A DNA stretch of 64,000 nucleotides from Lonsdalea britannica (GTDB taxonomy: Bacteria > Pseudomonadota > Gammaproteobacteria > Enterobacterales > Enterobacteriaceae). The stretch is from NCBI RefSeq assembly GCF_002111595.1, contig NZ_LUTN01000002.1, positions 124,001 to 188,000 of the forward strand, written 5' to 3'. Made by a program: the position numbers and the translations under genes. Positions 22,611 to 32,796 of the stretch are shown in pieces (the stretch's first letter is position 1; every line of letters begins with the position of its first letter). A model generated the notes under the pieces. That model saw nothing but the letters and a program-made list of their open reading frames with translations. It ran no database searches and was not told the DNA's origin.

Positions 22611-23480
22611 TCAGTTATAGGGAGTGCTGAACGGTCCTTCTTTATCAAAACGCGATTCTTTCAAGGCTTCCTTGACGCGTTTCAAGTTATCTCTAAATTT
22701 CGCGCCGCGCCGCAGCGTAAACCCGGTCGCCAAGACATCAATTAGCGTGAGTTGGGCGATGCGCGATACCATCGGCATGTAAACGTCCGTGTCTTCCGGG
22801 ACTTCCAGCCGTAGGGTCAATGACGCTTCGCGTGCCAGCGGCGTACCTTCGGAGGTGATTGCGATCACCGTCGCGTCATTCTCGCGGGCAATGCGCGCCA
22901 TGTCCACCAGGGTTTTGGTGCGGCCGGTATGTGAAATCAACACCACGACGTCGCCTTCGCCGGAATTCATGCAGCTCATGCGCTGCATAACCACATCGTC
23001 GAAGTAGGCCACGGGGATATTAAAGCGAAAGAATTTGTTCATGGCGTCATGCGCGACGGCCGCCGAAGCCCCAAAGCCGAAGAAGGAGATTTTGCGGGCC
23101 TGGGTCAGGAGATCGACCGCGCGGTTGATGGCGGGAATGTCGAGACGCGACTTGGCATGTTCCAAACCGGCCATGGTGGATTCGAAGATCTTGGCGGTGT
23201 AGGCCTCAACCGTATCATCCTCCTCTACATTGCGGTTCACATAGGGCGTGCCGTTGGCGATACTTTGCGCCAACTGCAATTTGAAATCGGGAAATCCCTT
23301 GCAGTCCAGCCGCCGACAGAATCGGTTGACGGTGGGTTCGCTGACTTCCGCTAATTTAGCGAGTGTCGCTATACTGGAGTGGATAGCTGACTGCGGTGAG
23401 GCAAGAATGACTTCAGCCACCTTTCTTTCTGACTTACTCAACCGATCCAGGCGAGTCCGGATTTTATCCAGCATTTTCAT
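22611..23480 (-). CDS. hexR: Central-carbon regulator HexR (RpiR family)
   Basis: 289 residues, equal to E. coli HexR (YebK). An N-terminal RpiR-type helix-turn-helix domain ([35 protein letters not shown]) precedes a SIS sugar-phosphate-binding domain ([31 protein letters not shown]). In known systems HexR represses zwf, eda and other genes, and KDPG releases it. It is divergent from zwf, with a perfect HexR operator beside the zwf start. The last few residues (EGPFSTPYN) differ from E. coli. Confidence 0.96.
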   Translation of the reverse strand: MKMLDKIRTRLDRLSKSERKVAEVILASPQSAIHSSIATLAKLAEVSEPTVNRFCRRLDCKGFPDFKLQLAQSIANGTPYVNRNVEEDDTVEAYTAKIFESTMAGLEHAKSRLDIPAINRAVDLLTQARKISFFGFGASAAVAHDAMNKFFRFNIPVAYFDDVVMQRMSCMNSGEGDVVVLISHTGRTKTLVDMARIARENDATVIAITSEGTPLAREASLTLRLEVPEDTDVYMPMVSRIAQLTLIDVLATGFTLRRGAKFRDNLKRVKEALKESRFDKEGPFSTPYN

Positions 23481-23801
23481 AGAGTGATACCATCAATGGT
23501 CATGTCGATTTCAGCCAGAGGTGAATCGATGCGAATTTCATGGAAATATACTATGCGCAAACCTGACGTGGCAGAGGGCGGCGCGGTGAAATTGTGGTTT
23601 TTTCACCAGAACATGACGTGTGTCTAACTTTCAAAATAGTCACTGACTGTCGAAATTGTTAGCTAGTTTTCTCTCTACGATTTGCGTCGTTATCAGTGTA
23701 CCGAAGGAAATACTCAGCTATCACGTTGTTACACGGCGATTTGTGGGGTATGTCGCAGGCTAACGGTTTACTGGTCCCAGCCAAAAATAGTACATTACAT
23801 A

Positions 23802-23816
23802 TGTAATAAAATTACA
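23802..23816. promoter_or_regulatory. HexR operator upstream of zwf
   Basis: TGTAATAAAATTACA is a perfect match to the HexR palindrome (TGTARTWWWWTTACA), 25 nt before the zwf ATG. An adjoining ATTACAT forms part of a second, overlapping half site. Repression of zwf by HexR, relieved by KDPG, is the expected effect. Confidence 0.85.
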
Positions 23817-23841
23817 GCATCCTGCAATGAGGAGATAGAAC

Positions 23842-25317
23842 ATGGCGGTAACGTCAACGGCCCAGGCATGTGACCTGGTGATTTTCGGTGCAAAAGGGGA
23901 TTTGGCGCGCCGTAAATTGCTGCCTTCACTGTATCAACTGGAAAAAGCAGGTCATATCCACCCGGACACCCGTATCATCGGCGTCGGCCGTGCGGACTGG
24001 GACAAAAAGGCCTATACCAAAGTCGTGCGGGAAGCGCTGGATACTTTTCTTAAAGAGCCGCTGGACGAGAAACTGTGGAAAACACTGAGCGAGCGGCTGG
24101 ATTTCTGCAATCTGGATGTACAGGATGCCGCGGGTTTCAAGCGTTTGGGCGACATGCTTGACCAGGAAAACCGCGTAACGATCAACTATTTTGCCATGCC
24201 GCCTAGTACCTTTGGGGCTATCTGCGGCGGTCTTGGTAAAGCCGGGCTGAACAAAGAGCCCGCTCGCGTCGTGATGGAAAAACCGCTGGGAACCGATCTG
24301 GCCTCTTCGCAGGTCATCAATGACCAGGTGGCGGAGTACTTTAACGAGTGTCAGGTTTACCGTATCGACCATTATCTCGGAAAAGAAACGGTACTGAACC
24401 TGCTGGCGCTGCGTTTCGCCAACTCGCTGTTTGCCAATAACTGGGATAACAGCACCATCGATCACGTTCAGATTACCGTTGCGGAAGAAGTCGGTATCGA
24501 AGGCCGTTGGGGTTATTTCGACCAGGCCGGACAGATGCGCGACATGATCCAGAACCATCTGCTGCAGATCCTGACGATGATCGCCATGTCGCCGCCGTCC
24601 GACCTGACGACGGATCGCATTCGTGATGAAAAGGTTAAGGTACTGCGCTCGTTGCGTCGCATCGACCGCTCCAATATTCATGACACTACTGTGCGCGGGC
24701 AATACACGTCAGGATTCGTTCAGGGCAAAAAAGTCCCCGGTTACCTCGAAGAAGAGGGCGCTAACAAGTCCAGCGACACAGAGACATTTGTCGCTCTTCG
24801 CGTGGATATCGACGATTGGCGCTGGTCCGGCGTGCCGTTCTACCTGCGTACGGGTAAACGCTTGCCGAGTAAATGTTCAGAAGTCGTGGTGTACTTCAAA
24901 AATCCGGCGCTGAATCTTTTTCACGATTCTTATCAGCAACTGCCGCAAAACAAACTGATTATTCGTCTTCAGCCTGACGAAGGGATCGAAATTCAGATTT
25001 TGAACAAGATCCCTGGTCTGGATCACAAGCACCGTTTGCAAACGACCAAGTTGGACCTCAGCTTCTCCGAAACCTTTAATCAGGAGCATCTGGCTGACGC
25101 CTACGAGCGCCTGCTGCTGGAAACGATGCGAGGTATTCAGGCGCTGTTCGTTCGTCGCGACGAAGTGGAAGAGGCGTGGAAATGGGTAGACTCCATCATG
25201 GAAGCGTGGGACCAGGACAATGACGCGCCTAAACCTTATCAGGCGGGCACGTGGGGTCCAGTGGCGTCCGTGGCGATGATCACCCGTGATGGCCGTTCCT
25301 GGAACGAAGTCGAGTAA
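23842..25317 (+). CDS. zwf: Glucose-6-phosphate 1-dehydrogenase
   Basis: Oxidises glucose-6-phosphate to 6-phosphogluconolactone with NADP, the entry to the pentose phosphate pathway. 491 residues, the same as E. coli. The nucleotide motif GAKGDLARRKL is near the N-terminus. The substrate and active-site motif RIDHYLGKETV is around residue 180, and RWGYFDQAGQMRDMIQNHLLQ is conserved. The ribosome site GAGGAG precedes the ATG. It is under the HexR operator and is followed directly by eda, with no edd between, unlike E. coli. Confidence 0.98.
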   Translation: MAVTSTAQACDLVIFGAKGDLARRKLLPSLYQLEKAGHIHPDTRIIGVGRADWDKKAYTKVVREALDTFLKEPLDEKLWKTLSERLDFCNLDVQDAAGFKRLGDMLDQENRVTINYFAMPPSTFGAICGGLGKAGLNKEPARVVMEKPLGTDLASSQVINDQVAEYFNECQVYRIDHYLGKETVLNLLALRFANSLFANNWDNSTIDHVQITVAEEVGIEGRWGYFDQAGQMRDMIQNHLLQILTMIAMSPPSDLTTDRIRDEKVKVLRSLRRIDRSNIHDTTVRGQYTSGFVQGKKVPGYLEEEGANKSSDTETFVALRVDIDDWRWSGVPFYLRTGKRLPSKCSEVVVYFKNPALNLFHDSYQQLPQNKLIIRLQPDEGIEIQILNKIPGLDHKHRLQTTKLDLSFSETFNQEHLADAYERLLLETMRGIQALFVRRDEVEEAWKWVDSIMEAWDQDNDAPKPYQAGTWGPVASVAMITRDGRSWNEVE

Positions 25318-25321
25318 TGAT

Positions 25322-25341
25322 GAACCGCAGCCTGCGGTTTG
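25322..25341 (+). terminator. Possible weak terminator between zwf and eda
   Basis: AACCGCA / TGCGGTT stem with a three-base loop just after the zwf stop, followed by only a short T-rich tail. It may cause partial termination so that eda depends partly on its own promoter. Confidence 0.35.
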
Positions 25342-25440
25342 TTCGCGGCTGAGCAGCAAGGAATCACAGCGCGGTCGACTTATGGGATGACCGCGCCAAA
25401 TTAATCAATGCCCATTGGGCATGAGTGGAGAAAGCGCTTA

Positions 25441-26082
25441 ATGAAAAACTGGAAAACCAGTGCGGAACAGATTCTGACGGCTAGCCCGGTCATCCCGGTG
25501 ATCGTCGTGAATAAACTGGAACATGCGGTTCCCATGGCGAAAGCTTTGGTCGCTGGCGGTATCCGCGTACTGGAACTCACGTTGCGCACCGAGTGTGCGG
25601 TAGAAGCGATTCGCCTGATAGCGAAAGAAGTGCCGGACGCAATCGTGGGTGCGGGAACGGTAACTAATCCTCAGCAGCTGGCCGAGGTGGTGGCAGCCGG
25701 CGCGCAGTTCGCCATCAGCCCTGGATTGACTGAACCGCTGTTGAAAGCGGCCACGGCGGGCGATATTCCGCTGATTCCAGGTATCAGCACTGTGTCAGAA
25801 CTGATGCTGGGTATGGATTACGGATTAACCGAATTTAAATTCTTCCCGGCTGAGGCTAACGGTGGCGTGAAAGCCTTGCAGGCTATCGCGGGTCCGTTCG
25901 GCAAAATCCGTTTCTGCCCAACCGGCGGCATTACGCCGAACAACTACCGCGACTATCTGGCGCTCAAAAGCGTCCTGTGCGTGGGCGGCTCCTGGCTGGT
26001 GCCGGCTGACGCGCTGGAGTCCGGCGACTACGACCGCATCACTGACCTGGCCCGCACCGCAATCGAAGGTGCTAAAGCCTGA
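25441..26082 (+). CDS. eda: KDPG / KHG aldolase (Eda)
   Basis: Splits 2-keto-3-deoxy-6-phosphogluconate to pyruvate and glyceraldehyde-3-phosphate. 213 residues from [12 protein letters not shown], equal to E. coli. The Schiff-base lysine lies in [12 protein letters not shown], with the phosphate-binding glycines in [11 protein letters not shown] and [11 protein letters not shown]. The frame opens 11 codons earlier at 25408; the ATG at 25441 fits homology and has GGAG upstream. Without edd beside it, its main substrate source here may be pectin or hexuronate breakdown, where the enzyme is called KdgA (inference). Confidence 0.97.
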   Translation: MKNWKTSAEQILTASPVIPVIVVNKLEHAVPMAKALVAGGIRVLELTLRTECAVEAIRLIAKEVPDAIVGAGTVTNPQQLAEVVAAGAQFAISPGLTEPLLKAATAGDIPLIPGISTVSELMLGMDYGLTEFKFFPAEANGGVKALQAIAGPFGKIRFCPTGGITPNNYRDYLALKSVLCVGGSWLVPADALESGDYDRITDLARTAIEGAKA

Positions 26083-26143
26083 TTCGGCCTCAAGGCCGAC
26101 AGGGCGTAAATAACATTTCAGCCGTGTGTTAGTGCGATGACTC

Positions 26144-26170
26144 AACCACCTCTTCGGAGGTGGTTTTTTT
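26144..26170 (+). terminator. Rho-independent terminator of eda
   Basis: AACCACCTC-TTCG-GAGGTGGTT: a nine-base-pair stem with a UUCG tetraloop, followed by a T run. Confidence 0.92.
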
Positions 26171-26578
26171 TATGCGACGATAACGCAAGTCCGAAATTTT
26201 TCTGGACTGAGCAGAAACGAGCACATCAAGTTTATCAATAAGTTAATCACTTTCTTCTTATGTCGATGCGTTTCGGCGCTTGACCCGTTTTGGGTTAGTA
26301 GCGTGACGACCTGAAAACGACCAACCATCTGGTTGCACCGATCCTGCCGCGGGGGGCCCAGAGCGGTTGCTCGGGATTGGGGTCTTTAGCCTTCGGTCGA
26401 CTTGCTGCGATAGGGGCTCTTCAAACAGATACTGAACACAGGCGAATAACCCATCGCATAACCCGTCTGTTGCCACACATAAAATGGTGGCAAAATGTCC
26501 CCACATTAAGGAAATAACGGCATCTGAATGTCATTCGGACGTGAATTCGAATGCTGTTTGCAAACAGAAAAGGGACGT
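26171..26578. other. Gap before the helicase gene, possible junction of an insertion
   Basis: About 400 bases between the eda terminator and the helicase start. It includes a G/C-rich block (about 26340-26410) with GCGGGGGGCCC and a small inverted repeat ACCCGTTTTGGGT near 26284. An 82-codon leftward frame here has no ribosome site and no family I recognise. In E. coli purT lies next to eda, so this gap and the next gene are additions. Confidence 0.45.
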
Positions 26579-29290
26579 ATGGCTTCTATCCAAGTGAGTG
26601 GTGTAGACAAGACTTCAGAGATCACTAAATGGTCTATCTGGAATGACAAGAAGCAAGGACTACAACTGAGGTGCTCATACGGCGAGAAGGGCAATAGCAT
26701 ACATCCGCTCAGTGACTGCCGGATCTCTCCCACCCATGAGTTGGGCGAGATGTTGTTGTCCAAGCCCGGCAGCGCGATCGTCACGCCTATTGCCAGGGCA
26801 ACGATCTATGGCGAGCGGTATGCTGTCGTGTTCTATCCAAACGTTGCTCTGCCTTATGTCTATAACATGGACCGTATTGCGTTTTCCGCGCCGACGACGA
26901 TGAAGGCATCGCCGGTCTTCGACTACTTTGTGAAAGTAGCGAATGCCCGTCGGGATCACGCGAAGTCGGAGAGTGACCGTGATATCGCCGCCAATGTGGT
27001 TCGACAACTGGAGCAATTGCCTGCCAGTGCTGACACAGCCTTGCATGCCTATTGCTCAGCCCAAAATGGAACGCTGGAAGAGGGCCAAGGCCTGATTTAT
27101 CTTCGGGGTAAATGAAAGCCAGCTGGCTGCGGTCGAGCAGGCCTTCCGCGCGCAGGTCAGCGTGATCGAAGGTCCGCCGGGCACGGGAAAAACCCAAACC
27201 ATCCTCAACATCCTCGCCAATATTCTGCTGCGTGGACAAACCGTGGCCGTGCTGTCCAACAACAATGCGGCCGTTGAAAACGTCTACGAAAAACTGGAAA
27301 AATGTAGCCTCGGCCATCTGATCGCCAAACTGGGTAATCAGAGCAACCGCAAAGATTTTTTTGCCGACCTGCCGCCTTGTCCATCAAACGAGCCCGAGCC
27401 CGCACCCACACCCACGTTGGATGAGATTCAAGTTTTGCTGAGCCGCTTGAAACAGCACATGCACGATCACAATCGGGCGGCGCAATTGCAGGTTGAGATC
27501 GATGAGCTAATGATTGAACGACGCTACCTACAGCAGTGGCAGACAGACAGTGGCGTGCAAGCTGAAGCTTCGCTAGACAAATATGGTTTGTCTCCGCGTA
27601 AAATTGCGGACCTGATGGCCTATCTCGCCCATCTCGGCGAGCAACGTATCCGCTTCAAAGATCGTATTGAACTCCTGTTCAACTTCAGAGTTTTTCGCAC
27701 CAAGCCATTCGCCCAGGAAGACATGCGCCTGTCTGTTTTCCATGCCTTACAGATGCACTATTACGACAAGGCGTTACAGGACAAAAAAACGGAGCTACAG
27801 GCGTGCCGAGCGTCGTTGGCGCGTGCGAATTTCACGGACTTGCTTGAAGAGTTAAAGACGTCGTCGATGCGCCACCTGAAGCAACACCTGCACGGGTTGC
27901 CCCGGGCTTTAGGCAGCTTCGACGCTAAGACCTACCGCAAGCAGTTCGATGCCTTCGTGCAGCGCTTCCCGATTTTGGGTAGCGGTACGCACTCCATTGT
28001 TAATTCTATCGCCCCGGGGGCGATCCTCGACTACGTGATCATCGACGAAGCCTCGTTGCAGGATATCGTGCCGGGGATTCTGGCCTTGGGCTGCGCGAAA
28101 AATCTGGTCGTTGTCGGCGACAACCGTCAGTTGGCACATATCCCCGTGACGTTAGGCCAGCCGGCACCCGCCGACGCCTACGATTGCGAGCGCTATAGCC
28201 TGCTTGATTCGTGCATCGGTGTGTTCAAGGAGCTCTGCCCAGAACCCTGTTGAAAGAGCATTACCGTTGCCATCCCAGAATCATCCAATTCTGCAACCAA
28301 CAGTTTTACGATAATGCGCTGTTACCTATGACCGAGGATAAAGGCGAAGAGCCGCTGCGTCTGGTGGTAACCGCCAAGGGTAACCACACGCGGCAGAACA
28401 CCAATTTGCGGGAGCTGGATTCTCTGCTCAAGCTGCTTGACGACGAAGGCGAACCCACCGGGCAGGATGGTGACGGGCGTGGTTTTATCGCGCCATATCG
28501 GGCGCAGGTCAACCTTTCCGGGACGCACCTGCCCGCGGATTACGTCAAGGATACCGTGCACAAGTTTCAGGGCAGGGAGTGCGATGAGATCGTTTTCTCC
28601 ACCGTACTGGACAAGAAACGTTACAACCAAGATCGTAAACGCCTCAATTTCGTCGATGATCCGCGCATGATCAATGTTGCGGTGTCGCGGTCCAAGCACC
28701 GCTTCACTCTGGTGACGGGCGACGAGGTGTTCACCGGCAACAAGGGTCACATTGCAGCCTTGATGCGCTACATCGCTTATTACGCGCAGGACGAGCAAAT
28801 CGTGCGTGCGCCCGTGGTGTCGGCGTTCGACCTGTTGTACCGCGAATATGACCAGTCTCTGGCGCGTTTAAACGCCCGATTACGAACCGAGGATTCACGC
28901 TACAAATCTGAGCAGATTGCGGCACAACTCCTGCGCGAGGCGTTGTCTGAACCGTCATGTCAGGGGTTACTGTGTCACGATCAGGTTAAACTGAATCAGG
29001 TCGTATCACCGAACAATCCGGCTTTGACGCATCGCGAGCGGGCTTTCATGGCGCGTGCCAGTTGCGATTTTGTGATCTATTTCAAGGTAGGCAAAACACC
29101 GGTGGGAGTGATCGAGGTCGATGGTGGCTCGCACGACCAACCCGTTCAGGCGGCGCGGGACGCGTTAAAAAACGCCATTCTGGTAAAAAACGGAATTAAG
29201 ATCATTCGGTTACGCACTACCGAGAGTCGCATCGAAGAGAGGATCGCCGACTTTATCGCTCAGTGGGCGAGCCCTGCGCTCAGCGCGTGA
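26579..29290 (+). pseudogene. Superfamily 1 helicase with C-terminal nuclease-like domain, broken by two frameshifts
   Basis: Three overlapping frames together encode one protein of about 903 residues. The first frame runs from the ATG at 26579, with AAGGGA 6 nt upstream, and holds an unrecognised N-terminal domain. At about 27105-27108 an extra G shifts the frame to VNESQLAAVEQAFRAQ and Walker A GPPGTGKTQT. A coiled-coil-rich middle follows, then Walker B VIIDEAS and motif VVVGDNRQL. At about 28238-28240 a missing C shifts again to EHYRCHPRIIQFC, FQGRECDEIVFSTV and the arginine motif INVAVSRSKHRF. The end (CDFVIYFKVG, GVIEVDGGSHDQP, RDALKNAIL, GIKIIRLRT) has the D...ExD layout of DUF2726/Vsr-like nucleases. 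Both breaks are in homopolymers, so the gene may be intact in the cell. The cellular role is unknown. Confidence 0.8.
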
Positions 29291-29478
29291 GGCAATACCG
29301 TGTGCATTGTTCTCGTTTATTTCCACGAGGAGGGGAAGGCATTTAGCCCAGTCGTCAGGGGACATCATTCGAGAATGGACTCAAAAAGCGGAATGGTCGT
29401 CACACGCTGGCGGCCTCACTCTCTTTAAGACGGGGCAAGGGAGAGAAAAAGGGCACAGACAGACTGCGCCCCTGAATG

Positions 29479-30656
29479 TTAACCGTTGACCTGTACCGCT
29501 GCGGCGACGGCCTTGGCGCGCTGTACGGCCTCGTCTGTCGTATCGTCCATCGCTAACGCGACGCCCATTCGACGCTGGCCGTTAATTTCCGGCTTGCCGA
29601 ACAGGCGGATTTGCGTCTGTGGCAGCAAGGCATGCTCCAGTCCCTGATAGCGGACGTCGCTGCTGGTCAGGTTTGGCAGTATCACCGCGGAAGCGGCCGC
29701 GCCGTATTGGCGAATAGCGCCGACCGGCAGACCAAGAAAAGCGCGCACGTGCAATGCGAACTCGGATAAATCTTGCGAGATCAATGTCACCATGCCGGTA
29801 TCGTGCGGTCGCGGCGAAACCTCGCTGAAAATGACTTCGTCGCCGCAGACGAACAGTTCAACGCCGAACAGGCCATAGCCGCCAAGCGCTTCAACGACTT
29901 TGCCGGCGATAGCTTTTGCCCGCTCAAGCGCGACTGGCTCATCTGCTGCGGCTGCCAGGACTCTCGGTAGTCGCCATCTTCCTGACGGTGTCCGATGGGT
30001 GTGCAGAAGTGAATGCCGTCGACCGCGCTGACGGTCAGCAGGGTGATTTCAAAATCAAACTTCACCAGCCCTTCGACAATCACCTTACCGCCTCCGGCCC
30101 GGCCGCCTTCCTGCGCATAGCGCCACGCAGAGTCTACTTGCTGGGCGTCACGAATCAGGCTCTGGCCTTTTCCTGACGAGCTCATGACGGGTTTGACGAT
30201 GCAGGGGAAACCGATCTGTTGCACTGCCTCTTGGAAACTGACGGTGTTGTCGGCAAATTGATAGGGAGAGGTCGGGACACCTAGCGTCTCCGCCGCCAGA
30301 CGGCGTATCCCTTCGCGATTCATGGTTAACCGGGTGGCCTGAGCGCATGGGACGACGCGTTGTCCCTGTTTCTCAAGCGCGACGAGTATATCGGTGGCGA
30401 TAGCTTCGATTTCAGGGACGATGTAGTCAGGTTTTTCCTGAGCGATCAGCCGTTCGAGCGCTTCGCCATCCAGCATGTTAATGACGTGGCGACGATGTGC
30501 GACCTGCATGGCGGGCGCATCGGCATAGCGATCCACAGCGATGACTTCAATTCCCAAACGTTGGCATTCAATCGCCACTTCTTTGCCTAGCTCGCCCGAT
30601 CCCAGCAGCATGACGCGGGTGGCGCCAGGACGCAGGGCTGTTCCGATTGTTAACAT
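29479..30656 (-). pseudogene. purT: Formate-dependent phosphoribosylglycinamide formyltransferase PurT, one missing base
   Basis: ATP-grasp enzyme that formylates GAR with formate and ATP in de novo purine synthesis. The first 242 residues ([19 protein letters not shown] to [14 protein letters not shown]) read from 30656. The frame then breaks at about 29929-29932, where one G is missing on the coding strand. Restoring it gives [18 protein letters not shown] and joins the second frame ([20 protein letters not shown] to the TAA at 29479-29481). Restored length is about 392 residues, as in E. coli. A PurR box lies upstream. Probably a sequencing error. Confidence 0.92.
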
Positions 30657-30699
30657 AAAAGTAGTATCCGATGCGGTTAAGAATTCCGGCGCAGTATAA

Positions 30700-30715
30700 A
30701 CGAAACCGTTTGCGT
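30700..30715. promoter_or_regulatory. PurR operator of purT
   Basis: ACGAAACCGTTTGCGT matches the PurR consensus ACGCAAACGTTTGCGT at 14 of 16 positions, 44 nt upstream of the purT start. E. coli purT is a PurR regulon member, which agrees. Confidence 0.75.
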
Positions 30716-30816
30716 ACGCATCCGCAGGGCGTTTTAACTTATTTTAACGTGATGTCGCGCGATCAAGCAGGTCAGGGGGAGACCGTCATCACCTGAATGA
30801 TGACGGTGTTTACGGA

Positions 30817-31047
30817 TTATTTACTGTTGGGGTCATAGGGCAGCGTGGAGAACTGCAATGAAAGCTGACGATAAAAGCTGACCCGTTCCCGGAAATAATC
30901 GCGTAGATGCGCAGGTTGCTGTTGTTCAAGCACGTCAGGGATGACCGGCATGTTATAGCGCTCTTTAAAAGCGACGCCGGAAGCGGCGAGATCGACGTTC
31001 ACTTTTTCCATCTCTTCGAGTGAGAGGTCGGCCAGATTATGTCCCAT
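30817..31047 (-). CDS. holE: DNA polymerase III theta subunit HolE
   Basis: Small subunit of the polymerase III core that binds the epsilon proofreading exonuclease (DnaQ) and stabilises it. 76 residues, identical in length to E. coli. The central block [20 protein letters not shown] is almost unchanged, and the C-terminus ends LPYDPNSK (E. coli LPYEPKLK). The frame runs 26 codons further upstream, but the ATG at 31047 has an ideal AGGAGG site and the expected length. Confidence 0.95.
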   Translation of the reverse strand: MGHNLADLSLEEMEKVNVDLAASGVAFKERYNMPVIPDVLEQQQPAHLRDYFRERVSFYRQLSLQFSTLPYDPNSK

Positions 31048-31125
31048 GATGTCCTCCTGTTTATGGCGCGACAAACATAAAACAGCCCGTATCAAATGGC
31101 AAGCAACACGCCACCCCTCGATCAA

Positions 31126-31367
31126 CCGCGCTCTATTTACGGTAAGGCTGAGAAATCCTTGAATTTAATTGCCACTAATAAAAATGATGACCAAAGCAGA
31201 ATCGAAATAAATAGAAAGCAATGAAAACCATTCTCATAGATAAATGATAATACTTTGAATTTAGGGTAAAAATAATGAGAACATTGGTTAATAGTATGTT
31301 TTTAATTTTAATATTTTTGTGCATAATGCCCTTCGAATAATCCCCTGCCAGTGGAAAAGGATTTAAC
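31126..31367 (+). promoter_or_regulatory. ftnA upstream region with a possible Fur-like motif
   Basis: AT-rich region before ftnA. ATAAATGATAATACTTT near 31239-31255 resembles half of a Fur box. Repression lifted by Fur is known for E. coli ftnA. The match is weak, so this is only a candidate. Confidence 0.3.
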
Positions 31368-31877
31368 ATGTTAAAACAAGAAATGATTCAAAAGCTGAAT
31401 GAACAGCTGAACCTGGAGTTCTACTCTGCCAACCTGTATTTACAGATGAGCGCATGGTGTGGAAATAAAGGTTTCGAAGGCGCATCAGCTTTCCTGAAGT
31501 CTCACTCTCAGGAAGAAATGGAGCACATGCAACGTTTGTTCGATTACCTGGACGATACGGGTAGTATGCCGGTTCTTGGCGCAATCGAAGCTCCGCCCGT
31601 AGAGTTCGACTCTCTGACTGATATTTTCAAATTGACCTTCGAACACGAACAGCTGATTACCGGAAAGATTAACGAATTGGCGCATGCGGCCATGACGTTG
31701 CAGGACTATTCAACGTTCAACTTCCTGCAGTGGTATGTCGCTGAGCAGCATGAAGAAGAGAAGTTGTTCAACTCCATTCTGGATAAACTGGCGATGGTGA
31801 GTACTTCCGAAGGTGGACTGTTCTTTATCGATCAAGATCTCAAAAGAATGGCGGCGAGCGCTACGCCTTCTGCCTGA
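31368..31877 (+). CDS. ftnA: Bacterial non-heme ferritin FtnA
   Basis: Forms a 24-subunit iron-storage shell; the ferroxidase centre oxidises Fe(II) and the core stores Fe(III). 169 residues, against 165 in E. coli. Iron-ligand regions are [45 protein letters not shown] and [14 protein letters not shown]. The ribosome site AAAAGGA precedes the ATG. It lies between holE and yebY, which is not its E. coli position relative to every neighbour. A terminator follows at once. Confidence 0.96.
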   Translation: MLKQEMIQKLNEQLNLEFYSANLYLQMSAWCGNKGFEGASAFLKSHSQEEMEHMQRLFDYLDDTGSMPVLGAIEAPPVEFDSLTDIFKLTFEHEQLITGKINELAHAAMTLQDYSTFNFLQWYVAEQHEEEKLFNSILDKLAMVSTSEGGLFFIDQDLKRMAASATPSA

Positions 31878-31887
31878 TAGTGGCGCA

Positions 31888-31917
31888 AAGGCGATGTTCA
31901 TCCGACATCGCCTTATC
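31888..31917 (+). terminator. Terminator of ftnA
   Basis: AAGGCGATGT / ACATCGCCTT, a 10-bp stem with a seven-base loop 11 nt after the ftnA stop. The T tail is short and interrupted. Confidence 0.65.
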
Positions 31918-32051
31918 TCTCCATTTCTCCTGACTTCCCCTTGCTCGACTTCCCTTTAGTGTGTCGTTATGATTCTACTGTGGCTTATTCTTGATGCCTT
32001 ACGTCAAGAAACCTTGTAAAGACAACGGTCTGTTTTGCTGTGGAAATCAAA

Positions 32052-32393
32052 ATGAAAAAACTCATCTGGCTCCTTTTAACGACCTCTTTTTGCTCTTCAG
32101 CGCTCGCGGCGACGGGGATTACGAACATTAGCAAGCTACAATATGGCGACAGCTGGGCGTTTACTCGCGAAGAAGTGCAGTTGATCTGCCGGCCGGGTAA
32201 TGCGCTTTATGTCATTAATCCCAGCACGCTGATGCAGTATCCCTTGAATGGTGTCGCCTGGGCTCAGGTTCGACAGGGTGAGGTAAACGCTCAACCGCTG
32301 GATATCATCCTGCTGGACGATCCCAAACACCCAGGTCAGAAAATAAGTTTGCTACCTTTTGTGAACCGCGCTGAACAGCTGTGCCAGGGATGA
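32052..32393 (+). CDS. yebY: YebY family periplasmic protein (DUF2511)
   Basis: 113 residues, equal to E. coli YebY. A signal peptide (MKKLIWLLLTTSFCSSALA) precedes the mature domain, which keeps WAFTREEVQLICRPGNALYV, NPSTLMQYPLNG and LPFVNRAEQLC; the two cysteines are conserved. Function unknown; in E. coli it lies in the yobA-yebZ-yebY cluster linked to copper homeostasis, but yebZ and yobA are absent here. The frame opens at 32040; the ATG at 32052 with GGAA upstream fits the signal peptide. Confidence 0.9.
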   Translation: MKKLIWLLLTTSFCSSALAATGITNISKLQYGDSWAFTREEVQLICRPGNALYVINPSTLMQYPLNGVAWAQVRQGEVNAQPLDIILLDDPKHPGQKISLLPFVNRAEQLCQG

Positions 32394-32526
32394 AAAACTC
32401 AGCCATCCAATGTGTTATCAAAAGTGGGTTAGTCACCATGACTGAGCTCGCGATCACAAAATGGGTCTAATAGTGACTTAAAGCGCTAAGTCAGCTCATA
32501 CATAGCTGGAAAAGGGAAATGTCTCG

Positions 32527-32535
32527 TCTACGCTT
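32527..32535 (+). promoter_or_regulatory. Sigma-S type extended -10 element of sdsR
   Basis: TCTACGCTT matches the RpoS -10 consensus KCTAYRCTT, six bases before the inferred SdsR 5' end. Stationary-phase expression is expected. Confidence 0.75.
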
Positions 32536-32540
32536 GAAGG

Positions 32541-32647
32541 GTAGGTTCCTTAGAACCTGCGTCAATGCCAACTTTTAGCGCACGGCTCTATCACAAGAGC
32601 CATTTCCCTAGACCGAGCACAGGAATCGTGTTCGGTCTTTTTTTTTA
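32541..32647 (+). ncRNA. sdsR: SdsR (RyeB) small RNA
   Basis: About 105 nt. The core ATGCCAACTTTTAGCGCACG and the stem GGCTCT...AGAGCC, then CATTTCCCT and a GACCGAGCACAGGAATCGTG terminator hairpin with a T run, match E. coli SdsR with only a few changes. SdsR is a sigma-S dependent, Hfq-bound RNA that represses targets such as ompD and mutS in enterics. The locus next to yebY is conserved; pphA, its other E. coli neighbour, is absent. The antisense RNA RyeA/SraC may be made from the other strand (not testable here). Confidence 0.93.
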
Positions 32648-32649
32648 AA

Positions 32650-32796
32650 TTAATGAGTTATAATGATTTCCCAAGTCATTTCCTGTACCTCAATATTAAT
32701 TATCATCACTGTATCGCCAACGCGTTGAGCCTGTAGATTCATGTAAATCGCGTTTTTCAGTTGCTCTGGAGTGAAGTACGCGTCATGTACCGTCAT
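32650..32796 (-). CDS. Possible small protein or gene remnant, 48 residues
   Basis: A leftward frame from ATG 32796 to TAA 32650-32652. It encodes MTVHDAYFTPEQLKNAIYMN, then LQAQRVGDTVMII and ends MTWEIIITH. The sequence looks protein-like, and the same frame continues 15 codons upstream (SYRGTFSIIQNNK) to a TGA, with no start codon there; an ATG in a neighbouring frame (MTGDDI) could join it by a one-base shift. There is no good ribosome site for the 48-codon version. It may be a frameshifted or truncated gene of about 65 residues. No family recognised. Confidence 0.33.
   Translation of the reverse strand: MTVHDAYFTPEQLKNAIYMNLQAQRVGDTVMIINIEVQEMTWEIIITH

Noticed and set aside
26258-26506. 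82-codon leftward frame before the helicase gene, considered as a transposase remnant
   Set aside because: No inverted repeats, target duplications or transposase motifs could be seen, so I leave the stretch unassigned.
29307-29489. 60-codon plus-strand frame between the helicase gene and purT
   Set aside because: No ribosome site and it overlaps the purT 3' end; sequence is not protein-like.
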